DNA of 64,000 bases, from the NCBI GenBank assembly GCA_040386935.1, contig JAZKEQ010000005.1, forward strand, positions 62,001 through 126,000. The letters are read 5' to 3'. The notes under the pieces are model-generated. The model saw nothing but the letters and a program-made list of their open reading frames with translations. It was not told the DNA's origin and made no database searches. Of the stretch, positions 7,012 to 17,383 are shown in pieces (position 1 is the stretch's first letter; each line of letters opens with the position of its first letter). The stretch is from JABMMZ01 sp040386935. GTDB taxonomy: Bacteria; Bacteroidota; Bacteroidia; NS11-12g; UBA955. The translations under genes were made by a program, and so were the position numbers.

Positions 7012-10000
7012 TTGAAAACTGTCTATAGAATATACTTGATTATTCTCTTTTTATGTTGTATTAGCAAAGGCTACAGCCAATGCGGGTCAACATATGTCGT
7101 GTCTGATGATACTGTAATTTGTTCTCCACAAATTGTTAAGTTCAAGGCGCGAAGTTTCCCTGCAGGCACAACTTTTGAGTGGAATATGGGCGCTGGTTAC
7201 GTGTCTTCTGATAGCACCTTTACTTATTTATTCAATAATCCCGGTAACTATACCATATCGCTTCGTCTCACATACACTGATGGTTCAAAATGCACCATCA
7301 TTAAGAATGGTTTTATTCAAGCTAAACCGGTACCTACTATAAAAGTTAATTCTTCATTATCTGCTATTTGTAATTTTAACGACAGTGTTGTACTTACAGA
7401 TGTATCGCAGTATACTTACAGTCGCGACTGGCTGGTAGACAATACATTGTACAAAGACGGCCCCCCCAATATCAAGGTACTATATACCTACCCTTCAGGT
7501 TACAAGGATGTTACCGTTTTTCTAAAAGATTCATTTGGTTGTAAAGCTAAGAAAACAATCGATAGCATCGTTTATGTTGCAGACTCAGTAAAATTGAATT
7601 TCGAAGTAGATAAGATGAAAGGCTGTACGCCAATCTTTGTCAATTTTACCAATAATTCTGATACCCTGAATAACCATATCGCTTCGTGGAATTGGTCTTT
7701 CCCGGGCGCTACACCTTCAAGTTCATTAGCTTATAATCCCAAAAATATCAGGTATACTTCAACAGATTCCTTTGATGTACTTTTGAAGGTAACAACTACT
7801 ACCGGTTGCTCATATTCAATTCGCAAGAACAATCACCTCACATTTGCGGACAGTATTATTCTTACAACCACCTTTTCAAAAACTTCAATGTGTGGTGGTG
7901 AACAGTTGAAACTGTCTTTGCCAAATGTAAGAAGTCCCAAGCCGGTTGTCAATATTTCACCATCTAGTTATTCATTTCTTAAAGATAGTGCAAAAGCTAA
8001 AGTCATTAAGTTCTCTACTCTAGGTAAATATTCTTTTTATATTTCAGATGAATACAATGGATGTAAGTCTGAAAAAAATCTTCCGAATTACATAACGGTT
8101 AATGGACCATTGGCCCAGTTTACTTTTAAAGATAACAGAAGTTGTTTAACCCCTGATACCTTTGTTGGTACCAGCACGACATTGGGAAGTGTAGGTATTT
8201 CGTTTGGATTGAAATGGAATTTGTATTTTGATTCTATCCCAAATAACAGCTTACAAACAGGCACTTCAGATACATTTAGAGCACTTGGTTTTGCTAAAGC
8301 TAAGTATACAGTACGACTGATTGCAAATGGAAGTAATGGTTGTAAAGATACTTTTATACAACCTTCGGCTATCATTATTGATAAAATAAAGCCTGTTTTT
8401 AACTGGGAACCAATTCCATCGTGTCCGGGAGAAATGGTTAATTTTATTAATGGTACCGCACAAGCAGCAAGTAAATACAAAAACAGATACAAATGGACAT
8501 TTTTCAGTGCCAATAACTCTGTAATGAAAAAGGATACTTTAGATAATCCTAAGATTTCATATCCTGATACCGGCAGATATACAGTTAAATTATTGGCTTA
8601 TAACAATCTAGGTTGTAAAGATTCTGTTACTTACCTGAAAAAAATAATCATCAAACGCCCAGATCCTAAATTTACTGTTTCAGATTCTACAATATGTGTT
8701 AATGGCACAGTTAAAGTCAAAATGACTTATGATGATACCATGTATTACAGAAAATATGTGCATTCATGGATTATTCAACATTTAGATAGTGCATCATACA
8801 ATATTCGAATAAATGCAGATTCAGTGGTACTCACTAAACTATGGCCGGGAAAGTATTCCATCACTTATATTACTTTCTCTAAGCTTAATACGTGTTATGA
8901 TACCTTTAAATTAAAAACGACTCTCTATATCAGTGGTCAACGTTATAAAACAACTATATCAGCTATAAAAGGCTGTAACCCTTTTACGGCAACAGTCGAT
9001 GCAAAAAAGCTGATGTCCTATAATTTCGAAAATAGCAATCCTGAAAAAACAACAACCTATTGGTCGGTTTCAAATGGCATTGATACGAATCAGGTGAAAT
9101 TTGCGGATCGCCTGAAATTGACTACTTCTGTTTTATTTAAAAAAGCAGGTGGATATTATATAGGGTTTAGTTTTTACCCTTCCTCAGGCTGTAATGATTC
9201 TTTTTCTCCATTTGTTGTGAATTCAGGCGTTAAAGCTCAATTTCAAAGTAGTGTTTACGGTTGTGTAGGAAAACCTTATATTATTAAAAATACCTCTGAT
9301 GCAGATGCTGTTAGATTTAAATGGTCGGTGATTGATACCGCTAATTCACATAAATTTTTTCCCAGTGATACATCTAAAAATCCAATATTAACCTTTGGTA
9401 GAGCAGGTGTATTAAAAGTGCAACTTATTTCATACGGTAATGGATTGTGTTCTGATACTGTCATACAGAGTGTTATTGTTAATAAGATTAAAGCAGATTT
9501 TACAAGTAATGACACACTGAATTATTGTGCACCTATTATTACGACTTTTACCGCAGGTGTACATCCATATATTATTAGCTATAATTGGAAGTTTGGAAAT
9601 GAACCCGGTATTTTTACCACTGGTTCTAGTTCAATCAGTCATTTGTACAAATACAATACCGGTCCTAACGGTAGTCCTGTTACCCTTATCGTAAATGCTT
9701 ATGGATGCAGTGATACAATGGTAAGGAATAATTTCATTAAAATCATTGGACCAATACCTAAGTTCGCTATTACCAATAATGTGGGTTGTGAAAAATTGAA
9801 TGTTAAATATACCAATCAGAGTCAGTACTTCAAGAGGTTTTACTTGCAGTACGGTGATGGTTCATACCTCGACTCAGTTAATTTCTATGCGCATATTTAC
9901 AAAATATTTGACCGTACTTTACCTCAGCAAAATTTTATTCCAAAGCTATATTTATTAGATTCTTTCGGTTGTCTTGCTGAATATGAATCACCAGATACTA

Positions 10001-11937
10001 TTAAGGTATTCAGAGCGCCAATAGCCAATTATACCATAGGTGAAGACACTGGTTGTGCTGACTTTACCGTACAATTCAGAAATTTGTCAACCGGAGCAGC
10101 CAGTTATAGATGGGATTATGAGGGAGATAATACCATGGATGTATTTACACCGTTCCCTCAACGAAATTACCCTGCCGGTGATTTTAGTCCGATACTGATT
10201 GCTCGCAGCATGAACGGTTGTGATGATACACTCAAAAACAAGTATGCCATTAAAGTGTACCCAACTCCAAATGTTACATATACCAACGATTTTGATACAG
10301 TATGTTACAATGGGAAGGTGAAATTTAATGCCAATAGTCTGCCTTCGAATTCTGAAATAAAACAATGGAAGTGGGATTTTGGCAATCCAAATTCTACAAA
10401 AGACACATCACTATCTCAGAATCCTGAGTTTACATTTAATAATGCAGGTTTGAATCAAGTGTCATTAATAGTGACCGACCTGCATAATTGTAAGGATGTT
10501 CATGATAAATTTATCTATGTAAATGATACAATCGGTCCTGTATCTTCACCGATTAATTTTGTAACTGTCCAAAATAGCAACGACATTGTAATTAATTGGT
10601 CAAAATCAGCGTATCAAAGATTTACAGCTTATAATTTATACAGGGATAATTCAGCAAAAACACTGATTTATAATACCTCAGATATAAAAGATACCTTGCG
10701 ATTAATCAATTCAGGAATTAATGTCAATAATTTGAGTTATTGCTATACCATTAATACGGTTGATGAATGTAATATCAAGGGCGCTTTTGCAGAAACACAT
10801 TGTACCATTTTACTTACCGCTACAGATTCAATTAATAAACTGGTGTTGAATTGGCTGGCCTACACCGGTTGGAATAAAGGTTCACAAAAAGGTGTTTCAA
10901 AATACCTGATTTATAGAAGCGAAAATGGTGGACCGTTTAAAATCCATGATTCAACTGCGAATACCCGGTATGAAGATAAAAAGCTATGTAATAAATCATA
11001 TTGTTATTATGTTGTAGCCCTTCAGAAAAATGGCAGATGGCGCTCACAAAGTAATACGGCTTGCAAATCACCTATTTTCATTAAACCTTCTATCCCAATT
11101 GAAACTGTGGTGACTACTGTGTTGCCATCTAAGGCGATATATACAACATGGCGCCCATATAAGTTTATTAAAGATATTAAAACCTACCATGTGTCGCGTT
11201 ACTACAATGGTGGAGGATATGTAGTTAACTATGCAACCACAGATAGCACCGGATTTATAGATAGATTTCCAAGTGTTAATACAGATTTAAATGCTTACGA
11301 ATACCATATAAGAGTTGAAGATAATTGCGGTAATTTTTCCCCTGAAGGTAATGTCAGCAAATCTATTTTATTGTCTGGTACAAGCGAAAATTATGTTGCC
11401 AAACTGAATTGGAATCCTTATGAGAAATGGTTCAGTGGTGTAAAACAGTATGAGGTATACCTAAGAACCGGGAATCAGTTTAATATTCTTACCCAATTGC
11501 CGGGTAATCAGTTGACCTTTAATTATGATTTTGTAGATACTAAACTCGATGATTCCATCTGTTTTAAAGTAAAAGCAATTAAAGATACTACTGTAAGTGT
11601 TATCAGTTATTCTAATGAAAGGTGTTTAATTGCCCAATCTCAGGTATGGGTGCCAAATGTATTCACTCCGAATAAAGATGGCAATAACGAAGTATTTATT
11701 CCAAAAGCCATTCTGATATTTAATAATACAGGCAATGTAATACTCGATTACCACATGGAAATTTTCAATCGATGGGGGGAAAAAGTGTTTGACAGTCAGG
11801 ATGTAAATGTAGGGTGGGATGGAAGTTATATGGGCAAACCTGCTCCTGATGGATTTTATATGTACAGAATTAAAGCACTTGGTCTCGATGGTGTTTCAAA
11901 TTTCAATCTCGATGGTGTAATTACCCTTTTGCGTTAA
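7012..11937 (+). CDS. Giant secreted PKD-domain protein with T9SS type B sorting domain (gliding motility-associated C-terminal domain)
   Basis: 1641 aa. A Sec signal peptide (residues 1-22, ending KGYSQ) is followed by roughly ten PKD-like beta-sandwich repeats, each with recognisable GxY and W-x-F/W-x-W patterns. Around residues 1180-1540 come fibronectin-III-like units that repeat motifs such as YNLYRDN and YLIYRSENGG. The last ~95 residues start VWVPNVFTPNKDGNNEVF and contain IFNRWGEKVF and GWDGSYMGKPAPDGFYMYRI, the TIGR04131/CHU_C type B sorting domain. Such proteins cross the outer membrane through the T9SS and stay on the surface, often as adhesins. Many Cys pairs suggest disulfides. 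The start is TTG, placed by the signal peptide and promoter. Ligand unknown. Confidence 0.9.
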   Translation: MKTVYRIYLIILFLCCISKGYSQCGSTYVVSDDTVICSPQIVKFKARSFPAGTTFEWNMGAGYVSSDSTFTYLFNNPGNYTISLRLTYTDGSKCTIIKNGFIQAKPVPTIKVNSSLSAICNFNDSVVLTDVSQYTYSRDWLVDNTLYKDGPPNIKVLYTYPSGYKDVTVFLKDSFGCKAKKTIDSIVYVADSVKLNFEVDKMKGCTPIFVNFTNNSDTLNNHIASWNWSFPGATPSSSLAYNPKNIRYTSTDSFDVLLKVTTTTGCSYSIRKNNHLTFADSIILTTTFSKTSMCGGEQLKLSLPNVRSPKPVVNISPSSYSFLKDSAKAKVIKFSTLGKYSFYISDEYNGCKSEKNLPNYITVNGPLAQFTFKDNRSCLTPDTFVGTSTTLGSVGISFGLKWNLYFDSIPNNSLQTGTSDTFRALGFAKAKYTVRLIANGSNGCKDTFIQPSAIIIDKIKPVFNWEPIPSCPGEMVNFINGTAQAASKYKNRYKWTFFSANNSVMKKDTLDNPKISYPDTGRYTVKLLAYNNLGCKDSVTYLKKIIIKRPDPKFTVSDSTICVNGTVKVKMTYDDTMYYRKYVHSWIIQHLDSASYNIRINADSVVLTKLWPGKYSITYITFSKLNTCYDTFKLKTTLYISGQRYKTTISAIKGCNPFTATVDAKKLMSYNFENSNPEKTTTYWSVSNGIDTNQVKFADRLKLTTSVLFKKAGGYYIGFSFYPSSGCNDSFSPFVVNSGVKAQFQSSVYGCVGKPYIIKNTSDADAVRFKWSVIDTANSHKFFPSDTSKNPILTFGRAGVLKVQLISYGNGLCSDTVIQSVIVNKIKADFTSNDTLNYCAPIITTFTAGVHPYIISYNWKFGNEPGIFTTGSSSISHLYKYNTGPNGSPVTLIVNAYGCSDTMVRNNFIKIIGPIPKFAITNNVGCEKLNVKYTNQSQYFKRFYLQYGDGSYLDSVNFYAHIYKIFDRTLPQQNFIPKLYLLDSFGCLAEYESPDTIKVFRAPIANYTIGEDTGCADFTVQFRNLSTGAASYRWDYEGDNTMDVFTPFPQRNYPAGDFSPILIARSMNGCDDTLKNKYAIKVYPTPNVTYTNDFDTVCYNGKVKFNANSLPSNSEIKQWKWDFGNPNSTKDTSLSQNPEFTFNNAGLNQVSLIVTDLHNCKDVHDKFIYVNDTIGPVSSPINFVTVQNSNDIVINWSKSAYQRFTAYNLYRDNSAKTLIYNTSDIKDTLRLINSGINVNNLSYCYTINTVDECNIKGAFAETHCTILLTATDSINKLVLNWLAYTGWNKGSQKGVSKYLIYRSENGGPFKIHDSTANTRYEDKKLCNKSYCYYVVALQKNGRWRSQSNTACKSPIFIKPSIPIETVVTTVLPSKAIYTTWRPYKFIKDIKTYHVSRYYNGGGYVVNYATTDSTGFIDRFPSVNTDLNAYEYHIRVEDNCGNFSPEGNVSKSILLSGTSENYVAKLNWNPYEKWFSGVKQYEVYLRTGNQFNILTQLPGNQLTFNYDFVDTKLDDSICFKVKAIKDTTVSVISYSNERCLIAQSQVWVPNVFTPNKDGNNEVFIPKAILIFNNTGNVILDYHMEIFNRWGEKVFDSQDVNVGWDGSYMGKPAPDGFYMYRIKALGLDGVSNFNLDGVITLLR

Positions 11938-11950
11938 GCAATTATTGAGT

Positions 11951-11958
11951 TACCTTTG
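11951..11958 (+). promoter_or_regulatory. -7 promoter element (TACCTTTG) for ffh
   Basis: Exact TAnnTTTG match, 25 nt before the ffh ATG at 11984 and 13 nt after the stop of the preceding giant gene. Confidence 0.7.
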
Positions 11959-11983
11959 CACTTTCTAAAAAAGGTAAATTTCT

Positions 11984-13282
11984 ATGTTCGAAAACTTAAG
12001 TTTAAAGATTGAAAAGGCGATAAAACACCTGAAAGGGCAAGGTCGTATTTCTGAGATAAATGTTGCTGAAACTGTAAAAGAAATCAGAAGAGCACTTGTT
12101 GATGCGGATGTCAATTTTAAAGTTGCAAAAGAGTTTACCGATCAGGTTAAAATAAAAGCATTAGGTCAAAATGTACTGACCAGTGTTTCTCCGGGTCAAT
12201 TGTTGACCAAAGTGGTAAACGATGAATTAGTAGAATTGCTTGGTGGCAATAAAGAGGATATTAATATTACAGGCTCACCTGCAGTAATATTAATATCAGG
12301 ATTACAGGGGTCGGGTAAAACCACTTTCTCAGGTAAATTAGCCAAACACATTAAGTCTAAAGGTCGCAATCCTTTGTTAGTTGCCTGCGATGTATACCGC
12401 CCTGCTGCAATTGAACAGCTAAGAGTGTTGGGTGAATCAATTGATGTTTCTGTATATACAGAGGTTGACAACAAGAAACCTGTTGATATCGCTTTGAATG
12501 CAATCAAATTTGCTAAAGAGAATAATCACAATGTTGTGATTGTCGATACTGCCGGTCGTTTGAGTATCGATGAGCAAATGATGGAAGAGATTTACCAGAT
12601 TAAGCAATCTGTTAAGCCATCTGAAATTTTATTTGTAGTAGATGCCATGACAGGACAAGATGCTGTCAATACTGCTAAAAACTTCAATGATAAATTGGAC
12701 TTCGATGGTGTTGTATTAACCAAAATGGATGGTGATACACGAGGCGGTGCTGCTTTATCTATTAAGTCGGTTGTAAATAAGCCCATTAAATTCATCAGTA
12801 ATGGTGAAAAATTAGATGCGTTGGATATTTTCTATCCTGACAGGATGGCAAGCAGAATATTGGGGATGGGTGATGTGGTGAGTTTAGTAGAAAGAGCCCA
12901 ATCAGTATTTGATGAAGAAGAAGCTGCACGATTGCAGAAAAAAATCAATAAAAATAATTTTGATTTTGAAGACTTCCTTAATCAATTGCAACAAATTAAG
13001 AAAATGGGGAATATCAAGGATTTGATGGGAATGATTCCCGGTGTAGGCAATAAAATTAAAGATTTGGATGTTGATGAAAATGCATTCAAAGGCATTGAAT
13101 CCCTTATACTTTCTATGACTCCGGAGGAAAGAAAGAATCCGGATATCTTATCTTCATCTCGCAAAAATAGAATTGTTAAAGGCAGCGGCAAGAATATTCA
13201 GGATTTGAATCGCTTGTTAACCCAATTCAACGATATGCGCAAAATGATGAAAAACATGAACGCCATGAAAATGAAGCGTTAG
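11984..13282 (+). CDS. ffh: Signal recognition particle protein Ffh
   Basis: 432 aa. An N domain (1-95) is followed by the G domain: P-loop GLQGSGKTT (106-114), DVYRPAAIEQL, DTAGRLSID and TKMDGDTRGGAAL. The Met-rich M domain begins near 300 (MASRILGMGDVVSLVE, then IKDLMGMIPGVG) and ends with KMMKNMNAMKMKR. Ffh binds 4.5S RNA and the signal sequence of nascent membrane or secreted proteins and docks with FtsY. Length is typical. It stands alone between two genes for secreted giants and has its own promoter. No 4.5S RNA gene was recognised. Confidence 0.97.
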   Translation: MFENLSLKIEKAIKHLKGQGRISEINVAETVKEIRRALVDADVNFKVAKEFTDQVKIKALGQNVLTSVSPGQLLTKVVNDELVELLGGNKEDINITGSPAVILISGLQGSGKTTFSGKLAKHIKSKGRNPLLVACDVYRPAAIEQLRVLGESIDVSVYTEVDNKKPVDIALNAIKFAKENNHNVVIVDTAGRLSIDEQMMEEIYQIKQSVKPSEILFVVDAMTGQDAVNTAKNFNDKLDFDGVVLTKMDGDTRGGAALSIKSVVNKPIKFISNGEKLDALDIFYPDRMASRILGMGDVVSLVERAQSVFDEEEAARLQKKINKNNFDFEDFLNQLQQIKKMGNIKDLMGMIPGVGNKIKDLDVDENAFKGIESLILSMTPEERKNPDILSSSRKNRIVKGSGKNIQDLNRLLTQFNDMRKMMKNMNAMKMKR

Positions 13283-13544
13283 ATGATTAAATTGTAATTT
13301 TTCTGTAAAAAAATATTTTTGAACATTAATTTTTGTTTAAAAAATATTAGATTTTATTAACCTTAATTTAAGCTACATTTCTTAATTACTTGGTTTTCAA
13401 TAACATATTTGTTTTCTAATCTTTGTTGCTATTATTGATAATTATCATAATTATGCAATAAATTAATGATAGTTTGGATTAGTAAGAAAATAGATTTATA
13501 AATCGTTTTTTTTATGTATATATTTGTAACTTTATTTGAAAAAC
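13283..13544 (+). other. AT-rich intergenic leader upstream of the type A surface protein
   Basis: 262 bp without a coding frame, very AT-rich. It holds a 12-bp perfect palindrome TGATAATTATCA (13436-13447), part of a 19-bp stretch (13437-13455) matching 15 of 19 positions of the E. coli Fur box consensus, and the promoter element at 13519-13526. No clear intrinsic terminator for ffh was seen. In such AT-rich sequence the Fur-like match may be chance. Confidence 0.4.
13519..13526 (+). promoter_or_regulatory. -7 promoter element (TATATTTG) for the type A surface protein
   Basis: Exact TAnnTTTG match, 18 nt before the ATG at 13545. Confidence 0.65.
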
Positions 13545-16500
13545 ATGAAAAAACTATTCCTTATCCCTTTATGCTTTATTCTCTCTTTAGTCACAAAAGC
13601 ACAACAGACGATTACCTTTAGTGAGTATTTTGATTACTACACAGGTTATTGTCCGGGCGATCCTCAGTACGACAACTGGGTGAGCTTTCGCCAACAACTC
13701 GACACCGCTACCGAAAAATTGTTGAGTATTACGATGCGAGGCACATATGACATGACAGGAAAAACCTGTTCAGACAAATATGTTGTCCGTCAAATTGCTG
13801 ACGCTCTTTACAACGGTTACGATCTTTCCGTACAATGCGGGAATGATGTATGGACCGTTGGTACCGGGTGTTCAGATGGAAATTGTGGAGATCCAAGTGA
13901 ATATATTGAATTGACAACAAATCAATACACCTGTAACTGTGGGACTTCATATACCATTCGCCCGGCCATGACTTCTCCAAACTGGGGTGGTATCAACACT
14001 GAAACCTGCCAATGGTACTATCAAAATGCGAATCAAACAATGATTGCGGATGTTTTGAGACTTTACCAAAATAATAACTTGGCTGTCAACGGATTTGTAT
14101 TGCCTGACGAATGTACTAATACTCAGGATTTGAAAGTTAAAATTATGAATGTTGGTTTAAGTGATGTAACAGGTTATTATATCGGTTATTCAATTGATGG
14201 AATTACCCAAACACCTGTTTATGTTTCTAATACTATTACTAGTGAAGAATTGCAGGAAGTAGTTTTTGCTTCTGCATATGTATTTACTCCTGGTACTAGT
14301 TATGATTTTAAAATATGGACCTATGACCCAAATGGTGTAACAGATGATTTTACAGATAATGATGAAATTAAATTTACATACACCCATACAGGTTCTCCGG
14401 CAACCCCTACTGCACTTGATGTAGTAAGATGCGGCCGAGGTTCGGTGACTGTTAATGCAACTTCAGGTGCTTCAGATTCTATTTTGTGGTATTCTGATGC
14501 AACAGGTGGTACTTTGCTTAAAATGGGTGAATCTTACACAACACCTTATTTAAAAGAATCATTGACCATTTATGCAGAAGCAAACGCATTCAAAAGTTCT
14601 GTCAATACTCTGACAACTACTTTCCATAACTACTCTATGGTTACCTACGATCCGGGCACATTTAACGGAGCCATGTTCGACTTTAACTCAAACGAGCTTG
14701 TAAATATTAAAGGCATTAAAGTTCAGGCCCTGTTTAGTAATACCAATCCTTTCTATCGCGTATATGTTAAAGAAGGTACGCACGTGAATAGTGAAAGTAA
14801 TCCAACCGAATGGACTTTGGTATTCAATGATTACATATCAGCTTCGGGCGATAACATGAATACGATTCCTGTGAACTTTACACCAAAACCGGGTGTTAGT
14901 TATGGGGTTTATATAACAACAGATCCTGTTTCAGGTGAAGATATTTGGATTAATTATGGCAATACTTCATATTCTACTCCGGAAATTACAATGTCGGGTG
15001 GAAAAATGATAGTAGGTCTTTTTGGTACAAGAGGCGTTTATTCCAACTATATGCTGGATGCTGAAATTATCTATTCTACAGCTTGCGTATCACCATCAAG
15101 ACAACCTGTTCAAATTACAGTTAATCCAAAACCTTCGGGATCAGAATTGACAAAAGGCAATGATTATAAAGGATTGTTTAAATTAGGTATTCCTTCGCAA
15201 CCGGATGTCGTTGAAGTAGATAAAAGATTAGAATACGAGTTAACACCTCCAACTAACTATACAAATGCTGATTACGGTACTACCTGGGATATCAATTCTG
15301 TTGAAATTACAGATGAGAGCAATACACCAATCAATAATTCAATGTACTCTTTCGTTAATCCAACAGCTTCAAATAATGGATTACTGACTTTTATAGCAGA
15401 TAATTCTGTATTGGATCAAACAGTTTTAGTAAAAGTTAATTACAAAGATTTAGGCCCATACTATTGTGATACAACTGTTATAAGAGCAATTCACATTGCA
15501 CCTACACCTAAGCCTGACTTTACTTTCCCTTCAATTATTTGCGATGGTGATGAAATTTTGTTCGACAACAAATCAAGTATTTTTGCCGGCAACCTCAGTT
15601 ACATGTGGTATTTTGGTGACAATGATAGCTCAGATTCACAGCAGCCAGTTCACGTATACAATGCAAAAGGTCCATATACTGTAAGATTGGTAGCAAAAAG
15701 CTCACCATGGGGTATAGAAAGCGATACAAGTTTTTCATTAGTCATTAATGAGGTACCTAAAGCGAAATTCAAAGTGCTTAATTCTTGTGAAGGCGGTAAC
15801 AATACATTTACCAATCTAACTACCATCAGCACAGGTACTATTACCTATGATTGGGATTTTGGAGATAATTCATTGCACAGCACAGCAAAAGACCCTCAGC
15901 ATATGTACAATGTGCCACAGTCTTATTTGGTTACACTGAAAGCTTCTTCTAACGGTTGCGTATCAGAACTAGTAAGAAGCGCTTATTTATTCGCTACACC
16001 TGTTGCTGATTTTGTAGCACCGGCAGCTCCAGTATGTGCTGAAACACAATTTGTAATGCCAAATAGCTCTACAATAGCTCAAGGTTATATGGGTTCATTC
16101 TGGGATTACAGTGATGGCACTATTTCAACGGAATACCAAGGTGTTCACAAATACCCAACTCAAGGTCTATACAATGTAAAATTGAAAATGGTTTCAGAAT
16201 TTGGTTGTGAGAACTCTATCACTAAACAGGTTACAATTAAACCTACACCGGTAATTGACTTTGCAGTAGACAGATTGTGTAGTCTAGATCCGTCTAACTT
16301 TACTAACCTTTCTACTGAGTACCCTGCCACTATATCTGTTTATAGCTGGGAGTTTAGCGATGGTGAAAACTTTACTACTAAAAATGTAAAAAAACAATGG
16401 GACTTAATAGGTAGCAAAACTGTAAAATTAAAATCAACCATGAGCAACGGATGTGAAGCAGAGCTAACTAAAAATTTCGATGTATTGGTTCAACCGGTTG

Positions 16501-17243
16501 CCGACTTTACCTACAGTGATGTATGTAGCGGTCAGGATGCATTCTTCTATAATAAATCATATGCATCTCAAGGTGACATCAATTACAGTTGGAACTTTGG
16601 GGATCTTTCTCCTAATAGCACAATGCCTAATCCTTCACACGTATATAACGTTCCTTCATCTTCAACATTTACTGTTGAACTGTTAACTAAAGTTGTAGGT
16701 GGTTGCGATGATACCGTTAGAAAAGTATTAAATGTTACTGAAACGCCAATTTGTGATTTCAAATTTGAAAGCTACTTTATATCAGGTAACAGAGGTTATA
16801 AATTTACCCCATTGAATGGAACCTATAGCAGCTATGAGTGGTATTTTGGTGAAGGTGGTTACTCATTACAAAAAACACCGGTATACCAATATGCGAGCAA
16901 CGGTAATTATGATGTTACCTTGATAGCTAAAAACTCAGGCGGTTGCGAGTGCCGTGGTACTAAAAACTTAAGCGTTATTCCATCATCTGTTGACAATATT
17001 AGCAACGGTGCTATCAATGTATATCCTAATCCTGCAAGCAGCAATGTTACAATTGAAGTAACCGAGTTAATGAAAGGTGCTACTTATACGATTTACAATG
17101 CTATTGGTCAGATTGTTGATAATGGTACTTTAGATAATAACAATACGGCATTAAATACTGAAGATTATACTGAAGGTGTTTATATGGTGCACGTTACTAA
17201 AGACGGCAAAACATTTACCGCTAAAGTTGTTGTAAAACACTAA
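13545..17243 (+). CDS. Large secreted PKD-domain protein with T9SS type A sorting domain
   Basis: 1232 aa from the ATG at 13545; an in-frame TTG at 13536 is less likely. Signal peptide MKKLFLIPLCFILSLVTKAQ. The N-terminal ~280 residues are unrecognised and Cys-rich (CGNDVWTVGTGCSDGNCGD). An Ig-like unit follows near 290-350 (SILWYSDATGGTLLK), then five to six PKD domains from about 645 to 1130 (SYMWYFGDNDSSDSQQPVHVY, ITYDWDFGDNS, INYSWNFGDLSPNS). The last ~75 residues (INVYPNPASSNVTIEV ... YTIYNAIGQIV ... YMVHVTKDGKTFTAKVVVK) form the type A T9SS sorting domain, which PorU removes on export. Probably a surface adhesin or matrix protein; no catalytic domain is visible. A strong terminator follows. 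Confidence 0.9.
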   Translation: MKKLFLIPLCFILSLVTKAQQTITFSEYFDYYTGYCPGDPQYDNWVSFRQQLDTATEKLLSITMRGTYDMTGKTCSDKYVVRQIADALYNGYDLSVQCGNDVWTVGTGCSDGNCGDPSEYIELTTNQYTCNCGTSYTIRPAMTSPNWGGINTETCQWYYQNANQTMIADVLRLYQNNNLAVNGFVLPDECTNTQDLKVKIMNVGLSDVTGYYIGYSIDGITQTPVYVSNTITSEELQEVVFASAYVFTPGTSYDFKIWTYDPNGVTDDFTDNDEIKFTYTHTGSPATPTALDVVRCGRGSVTVNATSGASDSILWYSDATGGTLLKMGESYTTPYLKESLTIYAEANAFKSSVNTLTTTFHNYSMVTYDPGTFNGAMFDFNSNELVNIKGIKVQALFSNTNPFYRVYVKEGTHVNSESNPTEWTLVFNDYISASGDNMNTIPVNFTPKPGVSYGVYITTDPVSGEDIWINYGNTSYSTPEITMSGGKMIVGLFGTRGVYSNYMLDAEIIYSTACVSPSRQPVQITVNPKPSGSELTKGNDYKGLFKLGIPSQPDVVEVDKRLEYELTPPTNYTNADYGTTWDINSVEITDESNTPINNSMYSFVNPTASNNGLLTFIADNSVLDQTVLVKVNYKDLGPYYCDTTVIRAIHIAPTPKPDFTFPSIICDGDEILFDNKSSIFAGNLSYMWYFGDNDSSDSQQPVHVYNAKGPYTVRLVAKSSPWGIESDTSFSLVINEVPKAKFKVLNSCEGGNNTFTNLTTISTGTITYDWDFGDNSLHSTAKDPQHMYNVPQSYLVTLKASSNGCVSELVRSAYLFATPVADFVAPAAPVCAETQFVMPNSSTIAQGYMGSFWDYSDGTISTEYQGVHKYPTQGLYNVKLKMVSEFGCENSITKQVTIKPTPVIDFAVDRLCSLDPSNFTNLSTEYPATISVYSWEFSDGENFTTKNVKKQWDLIGSKTVKLKSTMSNGCEAELTKNFDVLVQPVADFTYSDVCSGQDAFFYNKSYASQGDINYSWNFGDLSPNSTMPNPSHVYNVPSSSTFTVELLTKVVGGCDDTVRKVLNVTETPICDFKFESYFISGNRGYKFTPLNGTYSSYEWYFGEGGYSLQKTPVYQYASNGNYDVTLIAKNSGGCECRGTKNLSVIPSSVDNISNGAINVYPNPASSNVTIEVTELMKGATYTIYNAIGQIVDNGTLDNNNTALNTEDYTEGVYMVHVTKDGKTFTAKVVVKH

Positions 17244-17263
17244 AATAAAAGTCATCTATTGAT

Positions 17264-17299
17264 AAAAGGGGAGGAGATCATTGATCTCTTCCCCTTTTT
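17264..17299 (+). terminator. Intrinsic terminator after the type A surface protein
   Basis: Stem AAAAGGGGAGGAGATC with its complement GATCTCTTCCCCTTTT (one G·U pair) and a 3-nt loop, followed by T residues. It lies about 20 nt after the stop codon. Confidence 0.9.
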
Positions 17300-17333
17300 C
17301 TTTTTATAGTGGTTAACCAAAATTTCATACAAT

Positions 17334-17362
17334 AAAAAAACCGATCATTAATCGGCTTTTTA
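17334..17362 (-). terminator. Intrinsic terminator for the FAH hydrolase/isomerase operon
   Basis: On the minus strand AAAAAGCCGAT, loop TAATG, ATCGGTTTTTTT forms a short stem with a T-run, about 20 nt past the stop of the hydrolase gene. Confidence 0.75.
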
Positions 17363-17383
17363 AAAATATTGGTATCGAAAATT

